Assembly: GCA_019925095.2 (NCBI GenBank)
Contig: CM034412.1
Span: forward strand, 14,980,001 to 15,044,000
Length of the DNA: 64,000 nucleotides
Direction: 5' to 3'
Origin: Dendrolimus kikuchii
Taxonomy: Eukaryota > Arthropoda > Insecta > Lepidoptera > Lasiocampidae
A program made the position numbers and the translations under genes. Of this stretch, positions 9,840 through 19,655 are shown piece by piece (position 1 is the first letter of the stretch; every line of letters starts with the position of its first letter). The notes under the pieces were generated by a model that had not been told where the DNA came from, ran no database searches, and was given only the letters and a program-made list of their open reading frames with translations.

Positions 9840-10200
9840 GAACCCGAAAATTATGCGTTTTTTTTATATACAAGATTATAATTATGGTTTGCTATGGTAC
9901 AATAACGAAATTAAAATTGTCGGAAAGCCTTCATTTAGGCACATAATTAATAAACAATACAATTACCTTAGAATATACACAGACTGCCTACTATGCTAAT
10001 ATTATTATTGTAAAGTAATAGGGCACGTTGCTAAACACTTATGATTTTGAGCACAAACACATAAGTTAACTTAAAAACAATCAATATCTTACTTTATTAA
10101 ATTTTAAAGCACATTTTATTAGGTTAAAAACTACAAAACACTTCCCAGATAAAACCGCCATGCTACATAAAGTAAACTACACTGCTAAAGACAAATCTTT
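9840..10200. other. No recognisable feature
   Basis: AT-rich sequence without a supported gene or repeat. Confidence 0.5.
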
Positions 10201-10214
10201 TTGTTGTAATTTAG

Positions 10215-10500
10215 TTCATCAGAGTGGCAGGCAAAGGAAATAAATCCATACAGCGTTGTCTGATGTATTCTTAATAAAAAATAGGCTGTTTGGATTTATT
10301 TCCTTTGCTTGCCACTCTTTAGGTTGGGTTAGCTTCACACTAGAGCTCAAATATGCAATGCCAATGTTAGCAACACAAAAAATAGGTTGTGAGGAGCGGT
10401 TGAAGGTTGCGACCAATGAGAAGGTCAGTGGGTTAGGTTAGGTTAGCTTCAGACCAAAGCCGCAGGCAGAATCGACTTTAACCATAATTAATGGTAAGCA
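10215..10500. mobile_element. Partial foldback copies
   Basis: 10215-10330 is a hairpin of two outer ends of the neighbouring foldback (ggcaaaggaaataaatcc and its inverse). 10345-10500 repeats part of the 10512-10856 arm in the same direction, including gggttaggttaggttag and ggcagaatcgac. It looks like an older, internally deleted copy next to the intact one. Confidence 0.6.
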
Positions 10501-10511
10501 GTCGGTTCTGC

Positions 10512-11234
10512 CACTTTGCTACTTGTTAGGCAAAGACACTAAATCCATACAGCATGAATATCAATATTTTTCAATCAATCTGAAGATCATTGAATGACAT
10601 GAAAGTATGGAATTTTAGATTTTTCACATTATTGTAACTAAGATAATTAATATATTTTTCTAGTTTGTATATATAAATACTGACTACATGCAATACCAAT
10701 GTAAGCAGAACAAAGTATAGGTGTAAGGGGTGGTCGAAGGTGTAACCAGTGACAAGGACAGTGGGTTAGGTTAGGTTATCTTTAGACCAAAGCCCACGAG
10801 CCGAGCGAGCGAAGCGAGCGTGCCGCGGCAGCGGCCGGCGAGGGGCAGAACCGACTGGGTTCCATTTATTCGTTGATAATTTTAATAAAAGTTGAAGTCG
10901 GTTCTGCCACTCGCCGGCCGCTTCCGCGGCACGCTCGCTTCGCTCGCTCGGCTCGTGGGCTTTGGTCTAAAGATAACCTAACCTAACCCACTGTCCTTGC
11001 CATAACCTTCGAACACCCCTCACACCTATATATTGTTTGTCTAACATTAGTATTGCATGTTGTCGGTAATTATATATACAAACTACAAAAATATAATAAT
11101 GATCTTAATCACAATAATGTGAAAAATCTAAAATTCCGTATTTTTATGTCATTCAAAGATGTTCAGTTTGATTGAATAATATTGATATTCATGCTGTACG
11201 GATTTAGTTCCTTTGCCTGACATTTAGCAAAGTG
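10512..11234. mobile_element. Large foldback element with ~340-bp arms
   Basis: Arms 10512-10856 and 10896-11234 are inverted repeats around a 39-bp loop. The inner ends are very GC-rich (gccgagcgagcgaagcgagc) in an AT-rich setting, and both arms carry a short TTAGG-type tract (10763-10778 and its complement 10974-10989). No coding capacity, so a non-autonomous foldback or MITE. The superfamily is unknown. Confidence 0.85.
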
Positions 11235-11600
11235 AGGTAAAAACTTTGTCTCTCAATATTATTAATCTGAGGTTTTACTTACAAATTACAAAATGTCGTG
11301 ATTTTTTAGCAATGCCGTAATATTTGATTTTATAATTATTAATTATTTTGATCATGTCATATATGTTACATTTGCAGACTAATCCCAAAATTAAAATAAT
11401 TGTGTTTTTATTATAATTAGTAGGTAAGTCGTCACGCTAAAATTGAACATTATTTCTAGCGATATATTTCTAATGCACGTATTTCGTACCTAATTAATTG
11501 TATTGTTTATTAATTTCTTGCCTAAATGATGGCTTACCGATGATTTTAGTGTCGTTATTGTACCATAGAAAACCATATGTAAAGTCTTTGAATACAAAAA
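11235..11600. other. No recognisable feature
   Basis: AT-rich sequence; nothing supported. Confidence 0.5.
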
Positions 11601-11607
11601 ATGAGGG

Positions 11608-11698
11608 TAAAGCCTCCACGATCAACTATGGTCTAATCCCTTGCAAAAGACCCGGTATTGTGCGTAAAGAGCATTTCCCCCGCTTTGAAAAAAAAAAA
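11608..11698 (+). mobile_element. LINE-G 3' terminus
   Basis: ggtctaatcccttgcaaaag, cccggtattgtgcg and catttcccccgc lead to an 11-A tail. The same terminus is seen at 43600-43685 and, diverged, at 13860, 14370 and 60220. Confidence 0.65.
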
Positions 11699-11906
11699 GC
11701 GGTTTGCCCTATGGTTTGGAATAAATGTTTAGCCGTAGACTTTGTGCCAAACTTAACAAATATTATAACTATGTAAATGCGACTGTGGGGTTCCTTGTTT
11801 ATGACGCTTTCACGGCTTAACAACGCAATATCGTTATGAACAAGCAGATCTCGCACTTGATCGCCTTTTAATAAGCCTGGTTGAGTCTTTTTCATAGTTA
11901 TAGTTT

Positions 11907-12222
11907 TTTATTATTTTTTATTGTAGGAGTTCAGCAGACAGGTAGACGGCCCACTTGATGGAAAGCGGTTACCATCGCCTATAGACATTTGTAACACCAA
12001 AGGTGCTACAAATGCGCTACTGCTCTCTTAAGGGAGACTGGATCCTGGTCACTAATGCCGGAACACAACTCAAGGCGGTTATGGCGACATACTTTAGACC
12101 AGGGGTGGTAGCCATCCGGTCGGGCAAATGTCCTACCACCCGGCTGTGGGTTGTTTTGTCGCCTCTTACGACAGGCCACCCGGCCGCAGGAAATTGTATT
12201 CTTTCTCCGTTCCTGCACGGAT
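11907..12222 (-). mobile_element. Metulj-like SINE, long form
   Basis: Complete copy from T-tract to gttcctgcacggat, with both core and extra 5' module. Confidence 0.85.
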
Positions 12223-12229
12223 GAAGTTA

Positions 12230-12590
12230 GTTAGTTCTATTTTATTTAATTTCTTTTTGTTCGTAACGTACTTATTATTATTTTTCAAAATAATTATTTT
12301 CAAATTTCAATAATTATAAAATAACATATTATGTACTTATATTAAATTATTCAAAATATGTCTATTCATTGTTTCATGGTGTTCTAATTATAAATAATAT
12401 TAAATGAACGCTGAACTCATGCAATAAAAAAAACATATACATCTTCATAACAACGACAGTGACTACGTAATTTTAATCCGTTATCCGAGGTAGGAAGCAG
12501 CCCTTTGGTGACCTGAAGAGTCGTTTTGGCATTTTGAGAGTTCTTTGTAGAAGCTCCTGGCCTCAGAAACCATTAACCAAAAAGAAACCA
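12230..12590. other. No recognisable feature
   Basis: AT-rich sequence; nothing supported. Confidence 0.5.
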
Positions 12591-12599
12591 AACCACTAT

Positions 12600-12916
12600 T
12601 TACTACTGGGATGATTTAAATTCAAATTTGAACCAGGTAAATGGCACTGCAATCGGGTACTTGAATTTAGGTGTTTTTTTTGTTGTTGGTATGTTTTCAA
12701 GTTTGTCCCGTAATGCTTTAAATTAACGATTTGACCCAGTAGGTGGCGCCGCGATACTCCTCTTAAACGCTGGACCTGATTTTGATAAAAAAATTTGTTT
12801 GCTCAAGTGGATATGAGAATAGTTTAGATTAACATTTGGTTCCGGTAGATGGCGCTGGAATCAGGTTCTAGATTTTTATTTTGTAAAGGCAGAACAACGT
12901 CTGCCGGGTACAGCTA
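12600..12916 (+). mobile_element. Helitron 3' part ending CTAG
   Basis: Ends gtctgccgggtacagctag with T following, the CTRR-3' end and A|T target preference of Helitrons. Internally, three variants of ggtagNtggcgc occur (near 12640, 12740 and 12845). The 5' TC end was not located. Confidence 0.5.
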
Positions 12917-13439
12917 GTATATTATGGACATGTATTTTTATACACGTGCAGGTGACGTAGATACAAACCGAGGAAAACTTTGTTAAATGCATCTTAGCAT
13001 CCACGACGCACAATTTTATTTTCTAGTGTGACTGACATAGTTAACCGAACCATTTATGTTATATATTGTTAATAATACTACTAATAATGTAAATGTAATT
13101 TTTTGGAAAATAAACTGAAATAAAATACTTTGGTTAATAGAAAACTTTTATGTGGCAACATTCGACTGCACCTTGCTCGTTCGAAATTTGCGATATCGCG
13201 AGTAACTTCTTAATTTATTAGACTTTAAAGTGGACGGTGGGAGTTAGCAGCCACATGTGCCAGTCGGGACGCAATTGGCAATTTGGCTGCCAAATTTCAG
13301 TTTGGCAATTATGCTGATTGTTTTTATGGAGGTTCAGGAAGGAAGACCTGTTGGCACGGTATAGGCATTAAACATAAAGGTGCCCTGTACATGTAAAATA
13401 TCGTGATATAGCGTAAACTCTATGTAACGTCACTCGTTT
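12917..13439. other. No recognisable feature
   Basis: Mixed-composition sequence with no supported gene. ORFs are short. Confidence 0.4.
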
Positions 13440-13879
13440 TAAGGGCAAACTCCCTTAAGCGTCGAGATCACTTGGCTTTGGTTGGTTTAGCGGGGCCTTT
13501 AGCTTGCTAGAAGAGCAAAGGAACTTCTACCCCCGCACAACGAAGTGGGGTGTGTTCTCCCAGGGCACACTCCAGGCACTTTATTGCGCTGGATCGACTG
13601 GGCGTAACTATGTTCTAAATCTCAGCCTTTTCAATACAAACAAAGCGCAGGGTCGACAGGGAGGAGGGGGTTTTTAGTGGGTATTGGGGTTGATCGCTCG
13701 TGTAGCAACGCTCGGAGTCTTCCACACTATTCTGTGACGTCGATCGCGGACGGAGCACTGCCAAGAGCATACTATTGCTGCAGTGTTATCGCCCCCGACC
13801 GACGCGTGTCGTTCCCCTAGCAACGACCCAGTTTTTGCGTAAATCGGTTAAGCATTTTCCCTCGCCTCAAAAAAAAAAG
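13440..13879 (+). mobile_element. LINE-G 3' end, copy 1
   Basis: GC-richer stretch with agggcaaactccc, gggcgtaactatgttctaaa, tttttagtgggtattgggg and a cgcctcaaaaaaaaaa tail. It shares its order of blocks with 13894-14385 and 43315-43685. Confidence 0.65.
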
Positions 13880-13893
13880 CGTGTTTTCCATAC

Positions 13894-14385
13894 CGTCTCA
13901 AAAGGAGGCCGCGGAACGAGATAGGGAGAGAAGTGGAATTGCGCGTATTTATGCGCCTCCTCATGGGCACCGGCGTCAGCCGGGAGCTCGGAAGCGCAGA
14001 TATGCGCAAGACTTCCCTCCCTGAAAATACCGCTTCAGGGGCCCTCTCGCATCAAGGGAGCGGAGGAATCTTCACCCCTGTCGTCGACGTGAGTTAGCTC
14101 TGATTCCCGGGGCACTCTCAGGCACTTGTGTGCAAGGATCGGCGTGGGCGTAACTACGTTCTAAGTCTCATGCCTTTCCTGGCATAAGCGCGGGGCGTCG
14201 GAGGAGGGTGGTTTTAGTGGGGTATTAGCCCCTGGGTATTTGCCCATCGGTTCGAGTCTCCACACAAGCCGGTGAATTACTGTTTGGATTGCCCTCAGTG
14301 GAATGACTCCATGATTGACAACGGTAAATCCTTAGCAAAGGACCCGGTATGTGTGAAATGTATTATCCCCGCCTGAAAAAAAAAA
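13894..14385 (+). mobile_element. LINE-G 3' end, copy 2, with TSD
   Basis: 492-bp poly-A-tailed insertion flanked by a 14-bp TSD with one mismatch: cgtgttttccatac at 13880-13893 and cgtgtcttccatac at 14386-14399. It contains gggcgtaactacgttctaag, gttttagtggggtatt and a 10-A tail. No RT domain is present, so this is either a 5'-truncated LINE or a SINE derived from it. Confidence 0.75.
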
Positions 14386-14491
14386 CGTGTCTTCCATACA
14401 ATGATACACTCTATATAGCATTACACCCACTCTCAATAACGACAACAATTAGGTAACAAAAAGTACCTTTTAAGTTGCCAAAATTAGAAAA

Positions 14492-14707
14492 ACTGCGCAC
14501 GGCCCACTTGACCTAAAGCGGTTATCATCGCCTATTGTCATTTGCAACACTAAAGGTGCTACAAATGCGCTGCTATTCTCTTAAGGGAGACTGGAACCTG
14601 GTCACTAATGCCGCAACACAACTTAAGGTGTTCATGGCGGCATACTCTAGACCAGAGGTGGTAGCCATCCAGTCGGGCAAATACCGTACCACGTTCCTGC
14701 ACGGATA
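14492..14707 (-). mobile_element. Metulj-like SINE with internal deletion
   Basis: The core is joined directly to the outermost gttcctgcacggat; about 70 bp of the 5' module is missing (junction near 14692). Confidence 0.8.
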
Positions 14708-14718
14708 GAAAAAACCTT

Positions 14719-15037
14719 GGAATTATATAGCGCCTCTAGAAATTGTACTACTGGAATGCGTATACAAGTTTGCCTTTCGAAGAGTGTAAGGCGCTCTTTA
14801 ACAAGGGTTGCAGTCGATTGCCCTAGAAACCACTCATCAGTTCCCGAGTTGGTATCATTGGGTCTTCTGAAATATACTCTTTCGAATAAAAAAATCGGTT
14901 CACAATTAACGGAGAAACCGCGTAATAAATGTACAGTCCAATTAAGAAATTCCTGCTTTTGGAAGTCGGTTAAAAACATACAAAATTTTTCAACACAATA
15001 CAAAGATAATAAGTATTTCGCTATAATTAAATTTTAA
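14719..15037 (+). pseudogene. Unrecognised ORF fragment next to repeat
   Basis: 106 codons between a SINE and an interspersed repeat. It includes VRRSLTRVAVDCPRNHSS and RNKCTVQLRNSCFWKSV, with balanced composition and an open frame. It has no recognised domain and no upstream part. It could be the end of a transposon-encoded protein. An antisense ORF covers the same region, so it may be chance. Confidence 0.25.
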
Positions 15038-15040
15038 TTA

Positions 15041-15325
15041 TAAGTTTGAACATTATTAACGTTCTGTTGTCAAAGACTATACTTCTATAATAATAGATTT
15101 CGCCAAGGCTACACTGTTAATTTGACTTGAACAATAAACAAAAGAGTATATATGCGTGTGTGTGTCAAATACATGGTAGTGTGTGTAATGCTTTTTTATG
15201 CATAATTAAAAAAAAATATGAGTATTCTGCACTCTTTCTCTATATAAACTGTAAGTGTGCGAAATTTCATACTCCTCCGTTCGCGTAATTTTCGTAAAAA
15301 GGGCTACAAAGTTTTTGCTTCTATA
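15041..15325. repeat. Interspersed repeat, inverted partner of 7245-7548
   Basis: Reverse complement of the 7.2-kb copy with moderate divergence. Ends ctacaaagtttttgcttc. Confidence 0.7.
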
Positions 15326-15580
15326 ATGATGTATTATATGATTTTGCATAAACGCATTTGTTTATAGTAAAAGTAGTTTATTAAACTTTCAAAAGCAGAA
15401 AGTATCGCCGGTGATGTAGTTGCGGAAATTGGATTTGTCAAAACCACACAACTTTTGCAATAACGACCCCGAGGAAAGCATAATTGCATGCACAACTCCA
15501 GCGCCGTATGTAAAACTTCTGACATTACACGAATTCTATCCATTAATGTATAATTGCAAAAGTTATTAACAAGTCTTTTT

Positions 15581-15892
15581 TCCGTGCAGGAACGGAGAAA
15601 GAATACAATTTCCTGCGTTGGGGCGGCCTGTCGTTAGAGGCGACTTAACAACCCACAGCCAGGTGGTAGGGCATTTGCCCGACTGGACGGCTACCACCCC
15701 TAGTCTAAATTATGTCGCCATAACAACCTTGAGTTGTGTTCCGGCATTAGTGACCAGGTTCCAGTCTCCCTTAAGAGAGCAGCAGCGCATTTGTAGCAAC
15801 TTTGGTGTTGCAAATGTCCATCGGTGATGGTAACCGCTTTCCACCAAATGGGTCGTCTGCCTGTCTGCTGATCTCCTGCAATAAAAAAAAAA
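15581..15892 (+). mobile_element. Metulj-like SINE, long form
   Basis: Complete plus-strand copy from tccgtgcaggaacgg to ctcctgcaataaaaaaaaaa. It abuts element J at 15893. Confidence 0.87.
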
Positions 15893-16270
15893 TCTACGGA
15901 CTCGAGTTCCGTACCCTTTTTTACAACTTAATTTCGAAGAATTTTTAGAATTTATACACGCTTCTTGGGTATTTTTGTTTTTTTGTGTGACATTTATTCA
16001 ATGATATTTGTTTTGTGGTGTACCTTAAGAATAACTTATTATATTAATTTATTCTAATTTTAATACTAAACTTATACTAATGTAGAGTGTATCTGTTACA
16101 TGCTGGTGTTGTGAGGAAGTGCATGTGCAGTGTTGGCCTTATATCTATACTTATATATAGTCCTATCTAGTGCCATGTGTGTTGGTTTTTTCTTTTCTGT
16201 GTCTGGGTTATTAATTTTTAGGCTCTTTGTGTGTCTTGGTTTGTTTGTGAAGTGTGCGTGTAATGCAATA
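15893..16270 (-). mobile_element. Element J copy
   Basis: Begins tctacggactcgagttccgt and is collinear with 42612-42996 up to gtgtgcgtgtaat. Mostly non-coding, AT-rich. Confidence 0.65.
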
Positions 16271-16274
16271 ATGT

Positions 16275-16626
16275 GGTACCTTTTTGTGATTATAATAATA
16301 AATAATAATAAAAGAATTTAATTGTCACCAAAAATATAACAAACTTTGCCTTAAAATTAAGACTAGATACTAACACCTAGACTAGGCCGAGCCTGTATCC
16401 TAGGTGTTAGTTGCTTCCAGTGACGTAATAACTAAATTTTATAACAAATTAAATGTTCTACATTACAAATAAAAATTACAACAAAAAATTGGAGGTAGTT
16501 CTGAAATTGTTAATGTAGCGGCTTGATAAACATAAACTTGAATTGTCTACAGAACGGGAATTCTGTATTCTGGGGACTTAGGAACATTTTTCTTTATATA
16601 CTACTTATATTATTTATATACTTATG

Positions 16627-16629
<3 letters not shown>
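16275..16629. other. No recognisable feature
   Basis: AT-rich sequence with a short imperfect palindrome near 16365-16410 (ctaacacctag and its inverse). Nothing else supported. Confidence 0.4.

Positions 16630-16630
<1 letters not shown>

Positions 16631-16705
<75 letters not shown>
16631..16705. repeat. (AT)n microsatellite
   Basis: About 37 uninterrupted AT units. Confidence 0.95.
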
Positions 16706-16708
<3 letters not shown>

Positions 16709-16937
16709 CTATAAAACCTAAGTACTTATTTGAAATGCGACATTTTTAATGACGTTAAATATTGACAGATAACGTATGTGGCATACATTAATGTGGCTAT
16801 ACGCCAACGTGACTTTTTGACGCTTTATATAAAACGCATCCGGCCACAGCCTAAACTTTTAATAGTAACGCAGATGAAGCCCCAGCATTACACGGCGTTG
16901 CGGGTATTTATGATTAGGTACTTTGAATTTGAATTTG

Positions 16938-17215
16938 ACGGCGTCTGTGGTTGGGAGGGCTAAGTCTTAGTCGGCCGAACTCGTTGGAACGTAGAAGCTC
17001 TGGGTTCGAATCCTGACATGGTAAATTTTGAAAACGGACCTCTGTTATTTACTATGGTCTGGGTGTCTGGGATGGCCCAGACACCCAGACAATAGTAAAT
17101 AATAGATCAGCCCCAGAGTAGTCCGTTGTATATCACCCATAATACAAGCGTAACTTGCTTAGCCTGCGGATATACAATGTGTGTGTTTGTCTGCCGATTA
17201 TATATTAAAAAAAAA
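16938..17215 (+). mobile_element. tRNA-derived SINE
   Basis: Starts gacggcgtctgtggttggga. The B-box-like gggttcgaatcc at 17002-17013 and an A-box-like segment 50 bp upstream match an internal RNA polymerase III promoter. The body continues with tatttactatggtctgggtg and ends tgtgtttgtctgccgatt. It shares its layout with 31333-31600 and, inverted, 44693-45055. A duplicated ctgggtgtctggg segment is present here only. Confidence 0.7.
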
Positions 17216-17252
17216 AATTATATTAAGAATTCTAACTTGCCCACTTCATCCA

Positions 17253-17825
17253 TTATTAAAGAGAGCTAAATCGCAGGTAAAAGCTAGTTTATCTATAGAT
17301 TGGTTTTGGATTATAGTGCGGAAAGTCTATAAGGTTATTACGATCATCAGTTCACGATATAATCTCATATAACCACATCAAGCAATACAGAATACGCCTT
17401 TCAGCCACGAAATTATCATAGACTGCATTTGTTATATATCCCTTATTAATGCGAGCTAAATCGCGGGTAAAAGCTAGTTTATCCATAGATTGGTTTTGGA
17501 TTATAGTGCGGAAAGTCTATAAGGTTATTACGATCATCAGTTCACAATATAATCTCATATAATCACATCAAGCAATACAGAATACGCTTTTCAGCCACGA
17601 AATTATCATAGACTGCCTTTGTTATATATCCCTTATTAATGCGAGCTAAATCGCGGGTAAAAGCTAGTTTATCTATAGATTGGTTTTGGATTATAGTGCG
17701 GAAAGTCTATAAGGTTATTACGATCATCAGTTCACGATATAATCTCAAATATTATAATCATATCAAGCAATACAGAATACGCCTTTCAGCCATGAAACTA
17801 TCATAGACTGCCTTTGTTAAATATA
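17253..17825 (+). repeat. 190-bp tandem repeat, three units
   Basis: gagctaaatcgc recurs at 17263, 17453 and 17643, an exact 190-bp period. Units are over 90% alike by eye; the third has a small indel near 17748. Each unit contains cgcgggtaaaagctag followed by T, a Helitron-like 3' end, and then tctatagattgg, which could be a TC 5' end. Confidence 0.85.
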
Positions 17826-17829
17826 TCAT

Positions 17830-18200
17830 GGTAATTAATCAAACAGCTCAGACAGAATTGGGTGTCTCGGCGACTTTACTAATGTTCGCAATGTAATGAC
17901 GTCAGATAGCGCTTAATCTTAAATCTGCCACTTTATTCTTACCGTTTAAATTCTCGAAATCAACAGTTTTACATCAATTAACAGTGTATTATTCATTTAT
18001 AATTTGTATATTTGCAATATTAAATACACTGGTAATATTTTCTTGCGGTAGAAAATTTATTATTAAATATTCATTAAGTTTATTATTCGCAATACTTTTC
18101 CGGCATGTCAACTAATTTAAACACGAAAAGATGTGCAAAAGAAAATAAATTAAAAATAAATCTTCATTGGTGTCAAGACACACACGTTTTATTAGTAGGT
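17830..18200. other. No recognisable feature
   Basis: AT-rich sequence; nothing supported. Confidence 0.5.
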
Positions 18201-18206
18201 AAAAAT

Positions 18207-18300
18207 ATACTCACTCTCGCTCAATCATTCACTCTCACTCACTCATTCTTTCACTCACTCACTCACTCACTCACTCACTCATTCACTCACTCACTCACTT
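18207..18300. repeat. (ACTC)n microsatellite
   Basis: Degenerate then regular ACTC repeats. ACTC units also follow the SINE at 18640, so the SINE seems to have landed inside the tract. Confidence 0.85.
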
Positions 18301-18619
18301 TTTATTTTTTTTATTGCAGGAGTTCAGCAGACTGGCAGATGGCCCACTCGATGGAAAGCGGTTACCATCGCCTATGGATATTTGCAACACCAAAGATGCT
18401 ACAAATGCGCTGCTGCTCTCTTAAGGGAGACTGGAACCTGGTCATTAATGACGAAACACAACTCAAGGTTGTTATAGCGACATACTTTAGACCAGAGGTG
18501 GTAGCCATCCAGTCGGGCAAATGCCCTACCACCTGGCTGTGGGTTGTTAAGTCGCCTCTTAGGACAGGCCGCCCGCCCGGTCGCAGGAAATTGTATTCTT
18601 TCTCCGTTCCTGCACGGAT
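18301..18619 (-). mobile_element. Metulj-like SINE, long form
   Basis: Complete minus-strand copy ending gttcctgcacggat, inserted in the ACTC tract. Confidence 0.85.
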
Positions 18620-18838
18620 AACGCAATCATTCTTTCACACACTCACTCAATCAACCACGCACGTATTCAAACACTAATTTATACATACACTCAACACACA
18701 TTACACTTCACTTGCATCTCCCTGCGTCAATTCCATTCTGAAATTGTCAAAATTATATGACTAGTTACTTTTTTTTTACAACATTTTTGATTTTTTTTAG
18801 GTTTTTATTGTTATGACTAAAAATACAATTTAAATTTT

Positions 18839-19397
18839 ATCCGTGCAGGAACAGAGAAAGAATACAATTTCCTGCGGCTGGTCGGACTGTCGTAAGAGGC
18901 GACAAAACAACCCACAGCCAGGTGGTAGGGCATTGCCCGTCTGAATAGCTACCACTCTTGGTTTGGTATGCCGCCATAACAACCTTGAGTTGTGTTCCGG
19001 CATTAGTGGTTAGGTTCCAGTCTCCCTTAAGAGAGCAGCAGCGCATTTGTAGCACCTTCAGTGTTGCAAACTTTTTTTCTTTTATTGCAGGAGTTCAGCA
19101 GACTGGAAGACGGCCCACTCGATGGTAAGCGGTTACCATCGCCTATGGATATTTGCAACACCAAAGATGCTACAAATGCGCTGCTGTTCTCTTAAGGGAA
19201 ACTGGAACCTGGTCACTAATGCCGAAATACAACTCAAGGTTGTTATGGCGACATACTTTAGACAAGGGGTGGTAGCCATCCAGTCGGACAAATGCTCTAC
19301 CACCTGGCTGTAGGTTGTTTTGTCGCCTCTAATATAACGCAAATGTCCATAGGTGATGATAATCATTTTCCATCTGCCTGTCTGCTGAAAAAAATGT
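18839..19397 (+). mobile_element. Metulj-like SINE split by another SINE
   Basis: The outer copy runs 18839-19070 and resumes at 19339 (gcaaatgtccataggtgatg) to the A-tail near 19397. The shared gcaaa at 19066-19070 and 19339-19343 marks the insertion point of the inner, oppositely oriented copy. Confidence 0.8.
19071..19338 (-). mobile_element. Inner Metulj-like SINE
   Basis: From ctttttttcttttattgcag to gtcgcctct, so its own 5' module is truncated. It lies within the 18839-19397 copy. Confidence 0.8.
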
Positions 19398-19574
19398 ATT
19401 CTCCTTATTTAAATTTATTTTATAAAGCAAAATCCATTAATGGTTTGTGTGCTGATTTAATATGTACTGATTATTAAATGGGCCGTGTTAATGCTTTTGT
19501 GGCCATTTTGCAATAATACAATTATATTTGGTAACTAAGTTTTTGTATTAAATTTATTTTTCTCTTTCTTGAAG

Positions 19575-19655
19575 ATGAGCACTGCCAGAGTAGTTGAAAT
19601 ATCATCAGCAGAGAACATGACAGACATCATGGATGTGGCACATCCTAAATTAACA
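19575..19655 (+). CDS. Transporter exon 1 (putative start)
   Basis: 27 codons from MSTARVVEISS to HPKLT, phase 0 at a GTAAGT donor. The ATG directly follows a polypyrimidine-AG acceptor-like site, so a 5'-UTR exon upstream is likely. It encodes a short cytoplasmic N-terminus. This assignment is weaker than that of the later exons. Confidence 0.6.

Noticed and set aside
10430..10989. TTAGG runs considered as a telomere or subtelomere
   Set aside because: Only two or three units, in both orientations within a foldback. Not an array.
15893..16270. Element J considered as the end of the neighbouring SINE
   Set aside because: At 42588-42996 it is a separate insertion with its own TSD.
17253..17825. 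Regular 190-bp spacing considered as a CRISPR array
   Set aside because: The whole unit is repeated, with no short-repeat/unique-spacer pattern, and the context is eukaryotic.
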